A stretch of 64,000 nt of DNA, taken from NCBI GenBank assembly GCA_039818825.1, contig JBCBTD010000007.1:1-64000 (forward strand). Reading direction: 5' to 3'. Positions 53,151 to 61,362 of this stretch are shown one piece after another (within the stretch, counting starts at the first letter, position 1; every line of letters starts with the position of its first letter). The position numbers were made by a program, and so were the translations under genes. This DNA is from JBCBTD01 sp039818825. GTDB lineage: Bacteria > Pseudomonadota > Alphaproteobacteria > Geminicoccales > Geminicoccaceae. The notes beneath the pieces are model-generated. The model saw nothing but the letters and a program-made list of their open reading frames with translations. It searched no databases and was not told the DNA's origin.

Positions 53151-54149
53151 TCAATCCGAGTTGCGGATCAGCTCGACCAGGCCGGTGAGGTCCGGGTTCT
53201 CGATCAGAAACGCGTCGTAGACCGTCGCCATGGCCGCTTGGAACGGCGCCTTGTCAGCGACCTCGTTGACCTGGGTGCCGCCGGCGATCACCACCTCCAT
53301 GCTCTGCTGCTCTCGCGCCTCCCACAGCTGGCGCTGGGTCTCGGTGCTCGCCCGGCCAGCTTCCACCAAGATCGCCTGATCCTCCGGCGCCAAGCGATCC
53401 CACGTCGCCTTGCTCATGCACAAACACTCGGGGATGATCAGGTGTTCGGAGATCGAGTAGTACGGCGCCGCGTCGTAGTGATTCGTCGACTCGTATGACG
53501 GCGGGTTGTTCTCGGCGCCGTCGACGACGCCGGTCTTCAGCGACTGATAGACCTCCGCGAACGCCATCGGCGTGGCGTTGCCACCCAACGCCTCGATCAT
53601 GCCGACGAACAGGTCGTTGTTCATCACCCGGATCTTCATGCCGGCGACGTCAGCGGGCGCGTTGATCGGTCCCTTGGAGTTGTAGAAGGATCGCGCACCG
53701 GCGTCGTACCAACCGAGCGGAACGATCCCCTTGGCCTCCATGCCTTCGCCGATCGCCTCGCCGGCGGCGCCATCCATCAGACGATGCATGTGGTCGACGT
53801 TCTTGAAGATGAACGGAAGCGAGACGACGTTGGCTTCCGGCACCACCTGGCCCATCGGCCCGAGGCTGAACACGCCGAAGTCGATGGCGCCGAGACGTAC
53901 CTGCTCGATCGCATCGGGTTGCGAGCCCAGGACGCCTCCGTGGAACACCTTCGCCGTGATGCGACCGTCGGTCTTCTCGGCGATCTCGGCGGCGAACTGC
54001 TCCATGCCGTGCGACACCGGATAGTCGACGACGTGGATGTTCCAGCCGCGCAATTCGTCGGCGTGAGCCGGTGCTGGTGCGCCGAAGCCCAAGCCAAGCA
54101 CCATTGCGCCACCCAATGAGGTGACACCGAAGACTCTCGAGAAGGTCAT
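53151..54149 (-). CDS. TRAP transporter substrate-binding protein (DctP family)
   Basis: 332 residues with a signal peptide ending PAHA near residue 30. The carboxylate-binding Arg lies in GMKIRVMNNDLFVGM, and GVVDGAENNPPSYESTNHY is the conserved ligand region. The family and the FCD regulator suggest a sugar acid or related carboxylate. ATG with GGGAG upstream; divergent from the SDR gene. Confidence 0.92.
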   Translation of the reverse strand: MTFSRVFGVTSLGGAMVLGLGFGAPAPAHADELRGWNIHVVDYPVSHGMEQFAAEIAEKTDGRITAKVFHGGVLGSQPDAIEQVRLGAIDFGVFSLGPMGQVVPEANVVSLPFIFKNVDHMHRLMDGAAGEAIGEGMEAKGIVPLGWYDAGARSFYNSKGPINAPADVAGMKIRVMNNDLFVGMIEALGGNATPMAFAEVYQSLKTGVVDGAENNPPSYESTNHYDAAPYYSISEHLIIPECLCMSKATWDRLAPEDQAILVEAGRASTETQRQLWEAREQQSMEVVIAGGTQVNEVADKAPFQAAMATVYDAFLIENPDLTGLVELIRNSD

Positions 54150-54201
54150 CGTCTTTGCTCCCTGTTCGTCTTCGTCGGAGCTTGGCGCATCGGCCGCCCC
54201 A

Positions 54202-54230
54202 TTGACAGTTATGGAATGGTACCATACCAG
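54202..54230. promoter_or_regulatory. Candidate promoter/operator of the TRAP-SDR regulon
   Basis: A consensus -35 box TTGACA (54202-54207) is followed by the perfect 10 bp palindrome ATGGTACCAT (54216-54225) in the dctP/SDR divergent region. The palindrome has the TGGTnnnACCA-like look of GntR/FCD operators, so binding by the product of the gene at 50546 is inferred. No good -10 box is seen. Confidence 0.4.
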
Positions 54231-54350
54231 ATTGGCGGAGCAAGAACGATTGTTGCCTTACGGCGAGCGACGATGGTGCTCGCCGTCGAACCGGTGCCAG
54301 GCGTTTCCAAACGGCTGGCAGATGGCACGACCGCAAGCTGGGAGCACGCG

Positions 54351-55100
54351 ATGGAACTGCAGGGAAAGACCGCCATCGTGACGGGCGGTGGTCGCGACAT
54401 CGGCCGCGCCTGCGTGCTGCGGCTGGCTCGAGCTGGCGCTCAGGTCGCCCTGAACTACCGCGCCAGCGGCGATGGTGCGGCGTCAGCGGTGCGCGAGATC
54501 GAGGCGGCCGGAGGCCGAGCCTTGGCACTCCAAGGCGACATGACGAAGACCGACGACGTGATTCGGCTGGTCGAGGCCACGCTGGCTACGTTCGGTTCGA
54601 CGATCGACGTGCTGGTCCACGTCACCGGCGGCCTGGTGGCGAGGAAGACGATCGCCGAGATGGACGAGGATCATTGGCGCACGGTCATGGACCTGAACGC
54701 CACGTCGCTGTTCTTGATGGCTAGGGCCGTGACGCCGCACATGCCGGCCGGGGCATCGATCGTCGCGCTTGCGTCGCAAGCTGGCCGTGACGGAGGCGGA
54801 CCGGGTGCCGTGGCCTATGCCGCGTCCAAAGGCGCGGTCATGACCATGACCCGTGGCCTGGCCAAAGAGTTGGCCCCTTCGATCAGGGTCAACGCGCTGT
54901 GCCCCGGTATGATCGACACGGACTTCCACAACACGTTCACCAAGTCCGAGGTTCGCGCCAACGTCGCCAAGGCGACGCCGCTGAAGCGCGAGGGCACACC
55001 GGCAGAGTGTGCTGAGCTGGTAACGTTCTTGGCTTCCGACCGGGCGTCGTTCATGACTGGAGCTTGCATCGACATCAACGGCGGCCTGCTGTTCTCCTGA
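54351..55100 (+). CDS. SDR family oxidoreductase
   Basis: 249-residue short-chain dehydrogenase. The nucleotide motif is GGGRDIG, the catalytic Ser is in ALASQAG, and YAASK carries Tyr/Lys; the C-terminal GACIDINGGLLF is typical. ATG at 54351 after GGGAG. Divergent from a TRAP operon, suggesting it oxidises the imported sugar acid or hydroxy acid. Confidence 0.9.
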   Translation: MELQGKTAIVTGGGRDIGRACVLRLARAGAQVALNYRASGDGAASAVREIEAAGGRALALQGDMTKTDDVIRLVEATLATFGSTIDVLVHVTGGLVARKTIAEMDEDHWRTVMDLNATSLFLMARAVTPHMPAGASIVALASQAGRDGGGPGAVAYAASKGAVMTMTRGLAKELAPSIRVNALCPGMIDTDFHNTFTKSEVRANVAKATPLKREGTPAECAELVTFLASDRASFMTGACIDINGGLLFS

Positions 55101-55215
55101 CCTGGCGATCGGTGCCCGGTTGGAACCGGTATCCCGAGCGGCACGATCTGCAGCAGCGGATCAGATCGAGCCAGAAGGCCGCCCTGTCACCTCGACGTGG
55201 GCTGCGGCTGGGTCC

Positions 55216-55788
55216 TCAGGCGTGCCCGGCCTCGCCTGAGAGCAGGGCGGGGTCGATGCCGATCTTGGCCATGGCATTGCCCCACTTGGCGTCGTTGTCG
55301 TCGCCGAACACCAACCCCGCGTCAGCCGGCACCGACAGCCAACCGTTGGCCTGAATCTCGGCATCGAGTTGGCCGGCGGCCCAGCCGGCGTAGCCGAGCG
55401 CCAGCACCCGCTGCTTTGGCCCCTCGCCACGGGCGATGGCGCGGAGGATCTCGACTGTGGCGGTGAGGCCGATCGTGTCGTTCACCATCAGGGTCGAGTC
55501 CTGGACGTAATCCGTGCTGTGCAACACGAAGCCGCGGGTCGTTTCGACCGGGCCGCCGTAGTGGATCGGTTGCTCGCCGGCTTCCCCAGGCTCGAGGTCG
55601 AGCTGGCGGAGCAAACCACTGAGCGTCAGCTCATCCACGGTCCGGTTGACGACCAGGCCCATGGCGCCGTCGGCATTGTGCACGCAGAGATAGATGACCG
55701 AGCGTTCGAAGCGCTCGTCACCCATCGCCGGCATCGCCACCAACAGGCTGCCGGTCAGATCCGTGCCGTTCCAATCGCCCTGTTCCAT
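55216..55788 (-). CDS. YqgE/AlgH family protein
   Basis: 190 residues from the ATG at 55788 (202 from 55824). The family pattern is plain: LTGSLLVAMPAMGDERFERSVIYLCVHNADGAMGLVVNR, then HYGGPVETTRGFVLH and LGYAGWAAGQLDAEI. Widely conserved, function unknown. Head to head with the peroxiredoxin gene. Confidence 0.93.
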   Translation of the reverse strand: MEQGDWNGTDLTGSLLVAMPAMGDERFERSVIYLCVHNADGAMGLVVNRTVDELTLSGLLRQLDLEPGEAGEQPIHYGGPVETTRGFVLHSTDYVQDSTLMVNDTIGLTATVEILRAIARGEGPKQRVLALGYAGWAAGQLDAEIQANGWLSVPADAGLVFGDDNDAKWGNAMAKIGIDPALLSGEAGHA

Positions 55789-55922
55789 GCACGAAAGGTT
55801 AGGCAGCCTCACGCACAGCTTCAAGCGCCCGCGGCCGATGGCGCAGGTGCGGATTTCGAGTGACCCGGCGTTCGTTCGACCTTAGGACGAGCGCAGGTCC
55901 ACAACACCGGGAGGACGAACCG

Positions 55923-56408
55923 ATGGCCATTGCCGTAGGCGACAAGCTGCCGGCCGCGACGTTCAAGCGTTTCGGCGACGACGGCATGACCGACGTGACC
56001 GGCGATCAGCTGTTCAGCGGTCGCAAAGTGGTGCTGTTCGCGGTACCTGGCGCGTTCACGCCGACCTGCCATGCCAACCATCTGCCCGGCTATGTCCAAC
56101 AGGCAGGCGCATTGAAGGCGAAAGGCATCGACGAGATCGTCTGCGTCGCCGTCAACGATCCGTTCGTGATGAAAGTGTGGGCCGATCAATCGAACGTCGG
56201 CGATGCGGTGACCCTCCTTTCCGACGGCAACGGCACGTTCGCAAAGTCGGTCGGTCTCGACATCGACCTCGCAGGACCGTTCCTCGGCGTCCGCTCCAAG
56301 CGCTACGTCATGGTGGTCGACGACGGCGTCGTGAAAGCCTTGATGGTCGAAGACAATCCCGGCGTCGTCGAGGCCTCTGGCGCCGACAAGGTACTCGCGG
56401 CCCTTTGA
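55923..56408 (+). CDS. Peroxiredoxin (Prx5-like)
   Basis: 161-residue thiol peroxidase. The peroxidatic Cys49 sits in PGAFTPTCHANHLPG, and a second Cys74 in EIVCVAVND is where many Prx5-type enzymes have one. It reduces hydroperoxides using glutaredoxin or glutathione in related proteins. ATG at 55923 after GGGAGGA-like sequence. A strong hairpin follows. Confidence 0.93.
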   Translation: MAIAVGDKLPAATFKRFGDDGMTDVTGDQLFSGRKVVLFAVPGAFTPTCHANHLPGYVQQAGALKAKGIDEIVCVAVNDPFVMKVWADQSNVGDAVTLLSDGNGTFAKSVGLDIDLAGPFLGVRSKRYVMVVDDGVVKALMVEDNPGVVEASGADKVLAAL

Positions 56409-56417
56409 GGATCTGAC

Positions 56418-56439
56418 CCGCGCTGCCACAGCAGCGCGG
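56418..56439. terminator. Hairpin between peroxiredoxin and rnhA
   Basis: CCGCGCTGC and GCAGCGCGG form a perfect 9 bp stem with a CACA loop, 10 bp after the peroxiredoxin stop and 26 bp before the convergent rnhA stop. No T-run; bidirectional use is likely. Confidence 0.55.
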
Positions 56440-56464
56440 CTCACGCCAACGGCACGGGTGGCGT

Positions 56465-56920
56465 TCAGCGAGCGGAGGTCGCGGCCGCTTTGACCGCGGC
56501 CCGCGCCAGCGCGTCGGCGCGCTCGTTGAGCGGGTTGCCAGCATGACCCTTGAGCCAACGCCAGTCGACGTCGTGCCGCCCGCGCGCCAGATCCAGTCGC
56601 TCCCAAAGGTCGCGGTTCTTGACCGGAGCCTTCCCGCTCGTCTGCCAGCCCTTGCGTTTCCACCCGTCGATCCACTGGGTGATGCCCTGACGGAGATAGT
56701 TGCTGTCGGTCCAGAGTACGACCGACGAGGGCCGCTTCAGCGCTTCCAGGGCGGCGATGGCCGCCATCAGCTCCATCCGGTTGTTGGTCGTCGGAGCCTC
56801 GCCGCCCGACAGTTCGCGCTGATGCTCGCCCCAGCGCAGAACCGCCGCCCAGCCCCCTGGCCCGGGGTTGCCCGAACAGGCACCGTCCGTGTGGATCTCG
56901 ACCACGTCAGTCGAGGCCAT
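56465..56920 (-). CDS. rnhA: Ribonuclease HI
   Basis: 151-residue RNase H that removes RNA from RNA-DNA hybrids. The DEDD residues are in HTDGACSGNPGPGG, RMELMAA, WTDSNYL and ERADALAR. ATG at 56920, overlapping the thrB stop by 14 bp; the longer frame inside thrB was rejected. Confidence 0.95.
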   Translation of the reverse strand: MASTDVVEIHTDGACSGNPGPGGWAAVLRWGEHQRELSGGEAPTTNNRMELMAAIAALEALKRPSSVVLWTDSNYLRQGITQWIDGWKRKGWQTSGKAPVKNRDLWERLDLARGRHDVDWRWLKGHAGNPLNERADALARAAVKAAATSAR

Positions 56921-57869
56921 AGGCGCCCGGTCCGTCGATGCCGCGGTGGAAGCGGTTGTAGGCGAGGTACTCGCGCGGGTCCTTCGGCGTGACCAGTGCA
57001 CCCGGCGGCTGGTTCAACCAGTCGTAGAGCCGTGTCAGCAAGAAGCGCAGCGCAGCGCCACGGCAGAGCAATGGCAAAGCCCCGATCTCGGCGGCATCGA
57101 GCGACCGATTGGCGGCGTAACCTGCGGTCATCGCCCGAGCTTTGGTGGTGTTGAACGCTCCGTCCCGCTCGAAGCACCAGGCATTGAGGCAAATCGCCAA
57201 GTCGTAAGCCAGCAGATCATTGCAGGCGAAATAGAAATCGATGAGGCCGCTCACCCCGTCGCCAGCAAAGAACACGTTGTCGGGGAACAGATCGCCGTGG
57301 ATGACACCGGCCGGGAGCGCCGCGGGCCAAGCGTTCGCCAGTGCATCAAGTTCCGCCACGAGTTCCTGGGCGAGGCCGCCTTCGACGGTATCCGCACGGC
57401 TTCGAGTTGCCGTCAGCAGGTCATGCCAGCCATCGAGCGTCAATCGGTTCGCTCGCTGCAGGGCGAAACCGCGACCGGCGAGGTGCAACCGTGCCAGCGC
57501 CGCGCCGACCGAGTGGCAATGGCCGACCGTAGGTCTGCGCGTAGACGCGCCGTCGAGGAACGTGACGACCGCCGCCGGTCGACCCGCTACCTCACGCAGC
57601 ACCCGTCCGGAACCATCCGCCAGCGGCACCGGGCAGGACACGCCGCGCGCCGCGACGTGCTCCATTAGCCCGAGGAAGAAGGGCAAGTCTGCCGGATCGA
57701 CCCGCTTCTCGTAGAGCGTGAGGATGACCCGCCGCCGTTCGGTCTCGACGAAGAAGTTCGAGTTCTCCACGCCTTCGGCAATCCCGTGCCAGCGGTGGAG
57801 CCGGCCGAGGCCATAGGATGACACGAGGTCACCGATGGTGGCCTCGTCGAGCGGCGTGTAGACTGCCAA
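56907..57869 (-). CDS. thrB: Homoserine kinase (APH-fold)
   Basis: 320-residue homoserine kinase of the alphaproteobacterial ThrB type. Landmarks: GVENSNFFVET, catalytic VIHGDLFPDNV and metal-binding LIDFYFACND. Order ispH-thrB-rnhA on one strand, typical of alphaproteobacteria. Threonine biosynthesis. Confidence 0.94.
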   Translation of the reverse strand: MAVYTPLDEATIGDLVSSYGLGRLHRWHGIAEGVENSNFFVETERRRVILTLYEKRVDPADLPFFLGLMEHVAARGVSCPVPLADGSGRVLREVAGRPAAVVTFLDGASTRRPTVGHCHSVGAALARLHLAGRGFALQRANRLTLDGWHDLLTATRSRADTVEGGLAQELVAELDALANAWPAALPAGVIHGDLFPDNVFFAGDGVSGLIDFYFACNDLLAYDLAICLNAWCFERDGAFNTTKARAMTAGYAANRSLDAAEIGALPLLCRGAALRFLLTRLYDWLNQPPGALVTPKDPREYLAYNRFHRGIDGPGAYGLD

Positions 57870-57875
57870 GGCGCC

Positions 57876-58829
57876 TCAGGAGGCTCTGGCCGTCGGCATT
57901 CGCGGCACGCGAAAGGTCACGTTCTCCTTCGCGACCTCGACTTCCTGGGCTTCCACCTCGAAGCGTTCGGCGCAAGCCGCGACGACCTCCTGCACCAATA
58001 CCTCGGGTGCCGACGCGCCGGCGGTGAGGCCGAGGGTTCGCACACCGTCCAGCCAGCTCCAGTCGATCCGATCGGCATTCTCGATCAGCCACGCTTTGGG
58101 ACAGCCCGCCCGCATCACCACCTCGACCAGGCGCTTGGAATTGGACGAGTTGGTCGCTCCCACGACCAGAGCCGCGTCGCAACGTTCCGCGATGTGCTCG
58201 ACCGCCCGCTGGCGATTGGTCGTCGCGTAACAGATGTCTTCGCTCCGCGGCCCGTCGATGCCCGGGAAGCGCTCCTGCAGCCGTCTGACGATCTCCGCCG
58301 TGTCGCTGATCGAGAGCGTCGTTTGGGTGGCGTAGGCGAGCTTTGTGCCGTTGGGGACCTGAACGTTCTCGGCGTCCTCCAACGTCTCGACCAAAATGAC
58401 ACCACCGTCAGCGACTTGCCCCATCGTGCCTTCGACCTCGGGGTGACCGGCGTGGCCAACGAGAAGCACGGTGCGACCGGCGGCGTGGTGGCGCTCCACC
58501 TCTCGATGGACCTTACTGACCAACGGACAGGTCGCATCGGCGAACAACAGCCGCCGCCGCTTCGCCTCCGCCGGCACCCGCTTCGGCACACCGTGGGCCG
58601 AGAAGACGACGAGCGCGTCGTCGGGCACCTCGTCGAGTTCTTCGACGAACACGGCTCCCTTGGCGCGCAAGCCGTCGACGACGTGGCGGTTGTGGACGAT
58701 CTCGTGGCGCACGTAGACCGGAGCGCCATGCCCGACCAAGGCACGCTCGACGATCTCGATGGCGCGATCGACCCCGGCGCAGAAGCCTCTGGGGCCTGCG
58801 AGGAGGATTGTCAGAGGCGGCTTTGTCAT
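57876..58829 (-). CDS. ispH: 4-hydroxy-3-methylbut-2-enyl diphosphate reductase
   Basis: 317-residue iron-sulfur enzyme of the non-mevalonate isoprenoid pathway. The three cluster cysteines are in GFCAGVDRAI (Cys17), DATCPLVSKVH and DICYATTNRQ; GATNSSNSKRL and GLTAGASAPE bind substrate. ATG at 58829; the open frame continues antisense to chrA but without homology. Six bases before thrB. Confidence 0.96.
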   Translation of the reverse strand: MTKPPLTILLAGPRGFCAGVDRAIEIVERALVGHGAPVYVRHEIVHNRHVVDGLRAKGAVFVEELDEVPDDALVVFSAHGVPKRVPAEAKRRRLLFADATCPLVSKVHREVERHHAAGRTVLLVGHAGHPEVEGTMGQVADGGVILVETLEDAENVQVPNGTKLAYATQTTLSISDTAEIVRRLQERFPGIDGPRSEDICYATTNRQRAVEHIAERCDAALVVGATNSSNSKRLVEVVMRAGCPKAWLIENADRIDWSWLDGVRTLGLTAGASAPEVLVQEVVAACAERFEVEAQEVEVAKENVTFRVPRMPTARAS

Positions 58830-58892
58830 GGCGCTGTCGCGGTCCTCGTCCAACTTCGCCTGGTTGCATCCGTCGCCTAGCACAAGGACACC

Positions 58893-60104
58893 ATGACTGC
58901 CCACCTTGACGAAACGACGCCGTCGCCACGGCCGGCCGAGGTGTTCCGCGCGTTTCTGGCTCTCGGGCTGACGTCGTTCGGCGGGCCGACCGCCCACATC
59001 GGCTACTTCCGCACCGCTTTCGTCGATGAACGACGGTGGCTGACGGCGGAACTGTTCGCACGCTATTTCGCCTTCGCACAAGTCTTGCCTGGGCCCACGT
59101 CCAGCCAGCTCGGGATGCTGATCGGGCTGCACCGGGCTGGCCTCGGTGGCATGGGCGCGGCCTGGGTCGCCTTCACACTGCCGTCGGCCTTGCTGATGGT
59201 CGCAGCCGGACTGATCGGGCTCGGTCTCGCCGACCAGCGCTCCGGCTGGCTGATCGGGCTGGCCGCCGCCGCCGTCGGTGTCGTTGCCCATGCCGTCTGG
59301 TCGATGGCGACGACGCTTCTCCCTGACGGCCGCACACGCCTGTTGGCGGCACTCGGATTCGTCGTCGTCGCGCTCATGCCGGGCGCCCTGGGCCAGCTCC
59401 TCACACTCGCGGTGGGCGGCATCGGCGGCTTCGTGCTGCTCGCCGGGCGAGCACAGCCCATGGACTTCGACGCGCCGCCGCTGCCGAAGGGCCTTGCGAC
59501 GTTCGCTGCGGTCGGCTTCGCCACCGTGCTGGTGTTCTTGGTGGTGGCCGCGCTGGTGCCACTCGGCCGTGACGTCACGATGCTCGCCGGCATTCTCTAC
59601 AGTGGCACGTTCATCGTCGGCGGCGGCCACGTCGTGTTGCCGCTGTTGGACGGCACCGTCGTGCAACCCGGCTTCGTCGACCGTGAAACGTTCCTCGCTG
59701 GTTACGGTGTCGCCCAGGCGATGCCGGGCCCGCTCTTTTCCATCGGTGCGTTCCTGGGTGCTGCAGGCGACGACGGCAACATCGGCTTCGCGCTGCTGTG
59801 CCTGGTGGCGATCTTTCTGCCGTCAACGTTGCTGATGGCAGCGACGTTGCCGGCTTGGCATCGCCTCCAATCGTGGCCGGCCGTGCAACCAGCCCTCGCC
59901 GGCATGGCGGCCGCCGTGACTGGTCTGCTGGCCGCAGCGCTGGTCGTCGTTTTGGTGCCCGAGGCGATCACCTCACCCGGCACCGCAGCGATCGCGATGG
60001 GTGTCACGGCTGTCGTCTTCAGCAAGCGGTTGCCGGCTTGGCTGGTGGTCCTGGCGGCAGCGATAGCCGGTGCGTTGCTCGACGGGGTCGGCTGGCTTCG
60101 ATGA
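58893..60104 (+). CDS. chrA: Chromate transporter ChrA
   Basis: 403-residue long-chain CHR protein with two homologous membrane halves. N-terminal FLALGLTSFGGPTAHIGYFR and FAQVLPGPTSSQLGMLIG recur in diverged form in the second half as FIVGGGHVVLPLLDGTV and GYGVAQAMPGPLFSIGAFLG. Exports or takes up chromate/sulfate-like anions. Divergent from ispH. Confidence 0.93.
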   Translation: MTAHLDETTPSPRPAEVFRAFLALGLTSFGGPTAHIGYFRTAFVDERRWLTAELFARYFAFAQVLPGPTSSQLGMLIGLHRAGLGGMGAAWVAFTLPSALLMVAAGLIGLGLADQRSGWLIGLAAAAVGVVAHAVWSMATTLLPDGRTRLLAALGFVVVALMPGALGQLLTLAVGGIGGFVLLAGRAQPMDFDAPPLPKGLATFAAVGFATVLVFLVVAALVPLGRDVTMLAGILYSGTFIVGGGHVVLPLLDGTVVQPGFVDRETFLAGYGVAQAMPGPLFSIGAFLGAAGDDGNIGFALLCLVAIFLPSTLLMAATLPAWHRLQSWPAVQPALAGMAAAVTGLLAAALVVVLVPEAITSPGTAAIAMGVTAVVFSKRLPAWLVVLAAAIAGALLDGVGWLR

Positions 60105-60191
60105 GCTGATCGACCTCGGGTCTCGACGTTGCACTGCGTCAACGCGCCGATTACGCTCGCCGCCCGATCGACGTCCAAAGGTCCAGCCGCG

Positions 60192-61352
60192 ATGAGCCGC
60201 CCCACACGACGCCCCGACAATCCCCGTTTCGGTAGTGGTCCGACCGCCAAACGGCCGGGTTGGAGCCTTGAGGCACTGAACGGCGCTCTGCTCGGCCGCT
60301 CGCATCGCGCTGGCCCGGCGAAGGTCAAGCTCAAGGCCGTGATCGACCGGTCGAAGGCGCTGTTGGGCATGCCGGCCGACTACCGCCTGGGGATCGTTCC
60401 GGCGTCGGACACGGGCGCCTTCGAGTGCGCGATGTGGGCGCTGCTCGGCGCTCGGCCCGTCGATGTGGTGGCATTCGAGAGCTTCGGCGCCGGATGGCTC
60501 ACTGACGCGGCCAAACAACTGACGCTGGAGACGCTCCGCACCTTCGAAGCCCCCTACGGCGCGCTGCCGGACCTCGGGGCCGTGTCGAGCGCACACGACG
60601 TCGTCTTCTGCTGGAACGGAACGACCTCCGGCGTGCGCGTTCCGGATGCAGATTGGATCGCGGACGACCGAGACGGGTTGACCCTGTGCGACGCCACCTC
60701 CGCGGCGTTCGCGATGAGGCTCCCCTGGTCGAAGCTCGACGTCGTGACGTGGTCTTGGCAGAAGGTGCTCGGTGGTGAGGCGCAGCACGGGATGCTGGCG
60801 CTGAGCCCGCGTGCGGTCGCACGGCTTGAGAGCTTCAAGCCGCCCTGGCCGCTGCCCAAACTCTTCCGTCTCACCAAAGGCGGCAAGCTCGTCGAAGGCA
60901 TCTTCGCCGGCGAGACCATCAACACGCCGTCGATGCTCGCGGTCGAGGATGCGCTGGACGGCCTGAGCTGGGCGGAGGGTTTGGGTGGCCTCGACGGTCT
61001 CGTCGGTCGCGCCGACGCCAATCTGCGGGCGGTCACCCGCTGGGTCGAGCGGACACCTTGGGTGGACTTCCTCGCGAGCGAGCCACGGCTGCGCTCGTCG
61101 ACGTCGATCTGCCTCAAGGTCGTCGACCCGACGGTCGCCGGGCTCTCGGTGGACGCGCAGAACGCCTTCATCAAGGAACTCTGCGCCGTGCTCGCCAAGG
61201 AAGAGGTCGCCTACGACATCGCGGGCTATCGCGATGCACCGCCCGGGCTCAGGCTCTGGGGTGGAGCGACGGTGGAAACCAACGACCTCGAAGCGCTCTT
61301 CCCCTGGCTCGACTGGGCCTTTCAAGCGACCAAACAGCCGCTCGCTGCCTGA
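60192..61352 (+). CDS. serC: Phosphoserine aminotransferase
   Basis: 386-residue PLP enzyme of serine (and B6) synthesis, in the longer alphaproteobacterial form. The PLP-binding Lys191 is in TWSWQKVLGGE; NPRFGSGPTAKRPGW at the N-terminus and SWAEGLGGLDGL are typical. ATG at 60192. It precedes serA by 10 nt. The 87 bp leader might hold the alphaproteobacterial serC RNA element, which I could not confirm by eye. Confidence 0.95.
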   Translation: MSRPTRRPDNPRFGSGPTAKRPGWSLEALNGALLGRSHRAGPAKVKLKAVIDRSKALLGMPADYRLGIVPASDTGAFECAMWALLGARPVDVVAFESFGAGWLTDAAKQLTLETLRTFEAPYGALPDLGAVSSAHDVVFCWNGTTSGVRVPDADWIADDRDGLTLCDATSAAFAMRLPWSKLDVVTWSWQKVLGGEAQHGMLALSPRAVARLESFKPPWPLPKLFRLTKGGKLVEGIFAGETINTPSMLAVEDALDGLSWAEGLGGLDGLVGRADANLRAVTRWVERTPWVDFLASEPRLRSSTSICLKVVDPTVAGLSVDAQNAFIKELCAVLAKEEVAYDIAGYRDAPPGLRLWGGATVETNDLEALFPWLDWAFQATKQPLAA

Positions 61353-61362
61353 GGAAACGATC

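Noticed and set aside
60105..60191. Possible serC RNA element in the serC leader
   Set aside because: This element is known upstream of alphaproteobacterial serC genes, but I could not fold the expected stems by eye. A covariance-model search of this interval would decide.
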